Shown piece by piece: positions 60,026 through 64,000 of a stretch of DNA of 64,000 bases. The notes beneath the pieces are model-generated. The model searched no databases. It was not told where the DNA came from and was given only the letters and a program-made list of their open reading frames with translations. The position numbers were made by a program, and so were the translations under genes. Each line of letters begins with the position of its first letter. Position 1 is the stretch's first letter. Source of the stretch: Nitrospira sp. (GTDB lineage: Bacteria; Nitrospirota; Nitrospiria; Nitrospirales; Nitrospiraceae); assembly GCA_015709715.1 (NCBI GenBank), contig CP054184.1, forward strand, positions 3,085,001 to 3,149,000, written 5' to 3'.

Positions 60026-63000
60026 ATGAGATCGGGACGAAGTGGACCTCGGAAGATGAAGCAACGGAAGGCGCGCGCAGCCCTACGGTACATGTTGGGC
60101 GTGATGCTGCCTTCGGTCTGTCTCGGCGTGTTTTCAATCGCGTCGGCGGCGCCGGCGGATTTGCACGCGACGGCCCACAGCCAACCAGCTTGGGCTGAGC
60201 AACTCAAGGGGCAGACCATCATCGAGGATGCCCAGGAGGGGCATGTCGAGCGGACGGCCATGATGGAGCGCCAGCACCAGCGCATCATGGAGAAGATCAA
60301 TGAGCAGTTGGTGCACGACGCCGAAGTGCAGCGGACAGGTGGGCAGTACAACAACGTCAACATGCTGCACCAATACGGCGCGGGCAATCAGGACATTCTC
60401 CTGATGTCGAACAGCGGGGCCGAGCCGGTCTCCACCGGCGGCGGCCGGTGTCCGGCGACGGCGCCGGTGCGGGCCTATGACGTCTCCGCGATCAACGTCG
60501 AGATCTCCCTCAACATGTGGCTCGACTACTATCCCGGCTACATGTACGTGCTGACGGAGAACATCGACAAGGTCCGGGCGGAAGAGACACGCAACCGGGA
60601 CGCCCGTGAGAAAGAGGGATATGATCCGGGCGCCGTGAAGAACGGCCTGCAGAGCCAGTGGATTCAGCCGCTGGTCATCCGCGGCAACCAGGGCGACTGT
60701 GTGAAGCTCACGCTTCGCAACCAATTGGAAGGTGAGGAAGAAGTCAGCCTGAACATCCACGGCTCCAGCATGGTCATGTCGGCGACGGGTCAACCGGCTA
60801 CGACAACCAATCCGGACAGCATCGCCGCCAAGGGCAAGGCCGTAGAGATGGAATGGTACATCCCGCCCACGCAGCAGGAGGGCAGCCGGCAGTTCCATTC
60901 CTACAGCAACGACCGTGAATTGACCGTGATGGGACTCTTCGGCACCTTCGTGGTCGAGCCGAAGGGATCCGAGTACCTGGAGCCGTTGGGCAGCGGCGAG
61001 CCGCAGCTTGCGAAGAGCGGCTGGCAAGTCATGATCAAGAACGGCTCGGGCCCGGATTTCCGTGAGTTCGTGCTGTTCTATCACGAGGTCGGCGATGAGG
61101 CCTTCCGCCCCTTGAACAAGAAGGGCGACTTCATCCCGCAGCGCGACCCGCTCACCGACGTCTATCGCCCGGTGGCCCGTGCGTTGAACTACCGCAGCGA
61201 ACCGTTCGGCGTCGACAACATGCAAACGCAGCACGAATACTTCGGCTTCGAGGACGAGTCGATGGCCTACAGCGCCTATACCTTCGGCGATCCGGCTACG
61301 ACGATTCCTCGCAGCTACCTCGGTGACCCGGCCAAATTCCGGCTGGTGCACGGCGGCTCCGAAGTGTTCCACTCGCACCATCCGCACGGCGGCTCCATCC
61401 GTTGGCCGCGCAGCCCGCGGGCCATCGATGAAATGCCCCTGTGGCATGCGGCCAAGAACGGCCCGGTGAAATACCCGGTGATCCGGACCAAGTCGGACCG
61501 TGTCGACGTGGAAGTCATCGGTCCGTCCGAGACCATGGACCTGGAGACCGAGTGCGGCTCCGGTCTCTGCCAGCAGCTGGCGGGCGACTTCCTGTTCCAC
61601 TGCCACGTGGCCCATCACTACATCGCGGGCATGTGGGGCTATTGGCGGGTCTACAACACCATTCAGCAGGGCGCGCATCATAACGACGTGATGCCGGACC
61701 TGTTGGAATTGCCGGACCGCAAGGGCCGGATCAAGGTGGGCGTGACCTCGGACGAGCTGATCGGCAAGACCGTCGATTGGTTCGGCAAGCAGTTCAAGAT
61801 CATCGAGAAGGGCAAGAGCGATTGGAAGGCGGAACCGGCCATCGTGACCATCAAGGATTGGGTCGAGATGCAGTTCCCGCCGCAGGGCAAACCCGGACAC
61901 AAGGACGACGAACGTGGGCAGACCCTGGCCTACGATGCGAGCGTGGTGGATTGGGTCTGGCAGGGCAACCGCGCCATGACCGAACGTGAAAACACGGTGC
62001 CGAATCCGCGTTATCAATCGGCCCATCCGGGAGAGCGCCTGCCGATCATCTTCGAGCCGGCGACCGGCAAGGTGTCCTGGCCGCACTTGAAGCCGCACTT
62101 CGGCCGGCGTGTGGCGTTCTCGAACAATCACAATCCGTCGCCGTGGCTGGACATGATCCACCTCGACGAGGACGGCTTGCCGAGTTCCTATCCGGCCAAG
62201 CCGGGCGAGAACGGGCGCTGGAGCATGTGCCCGGAGAATGCCGGGTCTAAGAAGTTCAACGTGCACTTCATCCACACGCCGATGATGTTGGCCGACAAGC
62301 AGGGCGACACGCCGGCCATCATGGATGAAGGCGGGTTGATCTATGTCTTGCACGAAGAAGAAGCGGAAGTCCGGAAGAACAACGACCGGAAGTATCCGCT
62401 GGTCGTGCGGTCGAACATCTATGACTGCATCGACTGGATGCTGACCAGCGAATGGGAAGACGACGACCACTCGAATTTCCATTCTTCCAAGGTCAACACG
62501 CACTGGCACTTCCTGCAGTTCGACAACCAGTCGTCGGACGGTGTGATCACCGGCTTCTCGTACGAGCAGTCGGTGCGTCCGTTCACGATGCTGGAAAAGA
62601 AAGTGGATAAGGGCTTGCCGATGCCCTTGAACACCGTGTTCACCAAGGCCGCCAAGAAGGGCGACCGGGTCATCACCGTCAAGAATGCCGCGCAGTATCA
62701 CCCGAATGTGGAGATCCTGATCGGGGCGGACAACGTCGGTGGCAATGAGATCGGCCGCGTCAAGTCCATCAAGGGCAACGAGATCACCCTCTATCGTCCG
62801 CTGAAGAACGACCACCCAGTGAAGGACATCGTGACGGTCGAATTCGTGCGGCAGCGGTTCTGGGTGGATTCGGATGTCGGCACCGTGTTCTGGCACGACC
62901 ATGCGTTGGGCCGGGTGACGTGGGGCCACGGCGGATTCGGCACGATGATCATCGAGCCGGTGGGGTCGACCTATCACAATCCCAAGACCGGTGCGCCGAT

Positions 63001-64000
63001 CCGGAGCGGTCCCTTGGCGGACATCCGGACCGTGGAGCCGGTGGGCTATGGCGTGAACGGCAGCTTCCGTGAACTCATGGTCCAGTTGAACGACAGCGTG
63101 CCGCACACGATCAACATCGTGACGGCAGGCAACCCCCCGGGTCAGCCGGTGGAAGTGGCCTTGGAAGCGGGGAAGACCATTTCGTTCCCGATTCCGGACC
63201 ATATCAAGATGACGCCGATGCCGTTCTTGAACGGCGGCACGCATACGACGGGCGGCAGTCTGAACTTCCGGGCGGAGCCGATCTCCGGCCGAATGATTGC
63301 CAACCCGGATCCGTCGAAGCTGTTCAGCAGCACCGTGCACGGCGATCCCTATACGCCGATGTTACGGGCTTATTTGGGCGATACCATCGTGTTCCGGCTG
63401 TTGCAGACCATGACCAACGAGTCCATGGTCTGGACGCTGTCCGGCCATACCTATCTGACCGAGCGGTATGCCGGCGATGCGAACCGGAAGAACTCCATCC
63501 ATGTCGGGATCGCCGAGCGGTACGACCTGGTAGTGCCGCAAGCGGGCGGACCGAGATTGCAGGCGGGCGACTACATCCACTTCAACGGTCGTTCGTCGAA
63601 GTTCTCGGAAGGCGCCTGGGGCATCGTGCGCGTGCTGGATAAGGAAACGCCCGATCTACAGAAGTTGCCGGCCGGCTACAGCGGCCGCAACGAGATTCCG
63701 AAGGCCTTGGCGGTCTGCCCCGCCGATGCGCCGGTGAAGAACTTCAACGTCGTGGCACTGGATTTCCCGTCCATGAAGTTGAATCCGAACGCGCCGGATG
63801 CCATCGAGGTGGACTTCGAACGCACCATCCAGATGGTCAACCCCGACGCCAAGATCTATGCGTTGGAGGAAGACGTGGCGGCGGTGGCGTCCGGCCTGCA
63901 GCCGATGCCGCTGACGTTGCGGGCGAACGTCGGAGACTGCTTGAAGGTCAAGTTGACCAACAAGATGAAGCAGGGCCGGGCGTCCTTCTCGGCGCTGGGC
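60026..64000 (+). CDS. Giant multicopper oxidase, runs off right edge
   Basis: The frame stays open from ATG 60026 (after AGGAGG) to the end of the window, at least 1325 residues. A signal peptide (GVMLPSVCLGVFSIASA) precedes several cupredoxin domains. Copper-ligand motifs are FHSHHPHGG (448-456), FHCHVAHHYIAGMW (524-537), HFIHTPM (747-753), NTHWHF (824-829) and FWHDHALG (955-962). Unit 1 begins near 142 (CPATAPVRAYDV) and a related unit begins near 1231 (CPADAPVKNFNV), so the protein is internally repeated. Far larger than laccases, it recalls MnxG-type metal oxidases. The substrate is unproven. Confidence 0.9.
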   Translation, partial: MRSGRSGPRKMKQRKARAALRYMLGVMLPSVCLGVFSIASAAPADLHATAHSQPAWAEQLKGQTIIEDAQEGHVERTAMMERQHQRIMEKINEQLVHDAEVQRTGGQYNNVNMLHQYGAGNQDILLMSNSGAEPVSTGGGRCPATAPVRAYDVSAINVEISLNMWLDYYPGYMYVLTENIDKVRAEETRNRDAREKEGYDPGAVKNGLQSQWIQPLVIRGNQGDCVKLTLRNQLEGEEEVSLNIHGSSMVMSATGQPATTTNPDSIAAKGKAVEMEWYIPPTQQEGSRQFHSYSNDRELTVMGLFGTFVVEPKGSEYLEPLGSGEPQLAKSGWQVMIKNGSGPDFREFVLFYHEVGDEAFRPLNKKGDFIPQRDPLTDVYRPVARALNYRSEPFGVDNMQTQHEYFGFEDESMAYSAYTFGDPATTIPRSYLGDPAKFRLVHGGSEVFHSHHPHGGSIRWPRSPRAIDEMPLWHAAKNGPVKYPVIRTKSDRVDVEVIGPSETMDLETECGSGLCQQLAGDFLFHCHVAHHYIAGMWGYWRVYNTIQQGAHHNDVMPDLLELPDRKGRIKVGVTSDELIGKTVDWFGKQFKIIEKGKSDWKAEPAIVTIKDWVEMQFPPQGKPGHKDDERGQTLAYDASVVDWVWQGNRAMTERENTVPNPRYQSAHPGERLPIIFEPATGKVSWPHLKPHFGRRVAFSNNHNPSPWLDMIHLDEDGLPSSYPAKPGENGRWSMCPENAGSKKFNVHFIHTPMMLADKQGDTPAIMDEGGLIYVLHEEEAEVRKNNDRKYPLVVRSNIYDCIDWMLTSEWEDDDHSNFHSSKVNTHWHFLQFDNQSSDGVITGFSYEQSVRPFTMLEKKVDKGLPMPLNTVFTKAAKKGDRVITVKNAAQYHPNVEILIGADNVGGNEIGRVKSIKGNEITLYRPLKNDHPVKDIVTVEFVRQRFWVDSDVGTVFWHDHALGRVTWGHGGFGTMIIEPVGSTYHNPKTGAPIRSGPLADIRTVEPVGYGVNGSFRELMVQLNDSVPHTINIVTAGNPPGQPVEVALEAGKTISFPIPDHIKMTPMPFLNGGTHTTGGSLNFRAEPISGRMIANPDPSKLFSSTVHGDPYTPMLRAYLGDTIVFRLLQTMTNESMVWTLSGHTYLTERYAGDANRKNSIHVGIAERYDLVVPQAGGPRLQAGDYIHFNGRSSKFSEGAWGIVRVLDKETPDLQKLPAGYSGRNEIPKALAVCPADAPVKNFNVVALDFPSMKLNPNAPDAIEVDFERTIQMVNPDAKIYALEEDVAAVASGLQPMPLTLRANVGDCLKVKLTNKMKQGRASFSALG

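Noticed and set aside
60134..63340. A 1068-residue minus-strand open frame opposite the multicopper oxidase
   Set aside because: The forward frame carries signal peptide and copper-ligand motifs in one consistent frame; the reverse product is an antisense shadow.
1..64000. CRISPR arrays, tRNA and rRNA genes
   Set aside because: No regularly spaced direct repeats and no tRNA- or rRNA-like conserved segments were noticed on reading; a tRNAscan/Infernal run would be the decisive test.

Overview
The window is a GC-rich bacterial chromosome segment. The gene set fits the phylum Nitrospirota, most likely a Nitrospira species: a fused transaldolase/glucose-6-phosphate isomerase inside an oxidative pentose phosphate operon, a bd-type oxidase gene pair, many NtrC-type regulators, a multiheme cytochrome and a very large multicopper oxidase. 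That assignment is inference from gene content; no rRNA, tRNA or marker-protein comparison was possible.

The first ~8 kb is accessory DNA full of wreckage. An IS3-family element runs off the left edge and cuts an HDOD-type regulator down to its C-terminus. A response regulator with a degenerate HD-GYP output domain follows. Beyond it are an IS3 orfA fragment, a broken AbiEi/AbiEii remnant, an intact HigBA-like toxin-antitoxin pair, a second IS3 fragment cut by an IS21-type element, an IS481-like transposase that truncates istA, and a shortened vWA gene.

From 8.9 to 16.4 kb a four-gene operon (tkt, tal-pgi, zwf, gnd) encodes the oxidative pentose phosphate pathway. From 16.6 to 24 kb are a MOSC protein, a HAD hydrolase, MlaA, an SGNH-like hydrolase, a five-heme cytochrome c and a TVP38-type membrane protein. 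From 24 to 30.5 kb lies a type III-like restriction-modification locus with two small genes (DUF4160, DUF2442) between mod and res.

From 30.5 to 41.6 kb are a lipocalin, cydAB-like genes, an orphan sigma-54 activator, a secreted protein built from three tandem ~60-residue repeats, and a tightly coupled seven-gene run of small membrane and stress-type proteins (VKOR-like, SPW, Pro-rich, two-TM, SDR, DUF6496, HAD-like). Several small secreted or zinc-ribbon proteins and a MOSC protein follow.

From 41.7 to 56 kb are a LysR regulator, an MdtABC-like RND efflux operon, and a FecI/FecR/TonB-receptor cell-surface signalling cluster with DUF4198 and PepSY-type partners. From 56 to 64 kb a sensor kinase and an overlapping sigma-54 response regulator end at a clear intrinsic terminator. 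A giant, internally repeated multicopper oxidase then begins, with a perfect inverted repeat in its leader, and runs off the right edge.
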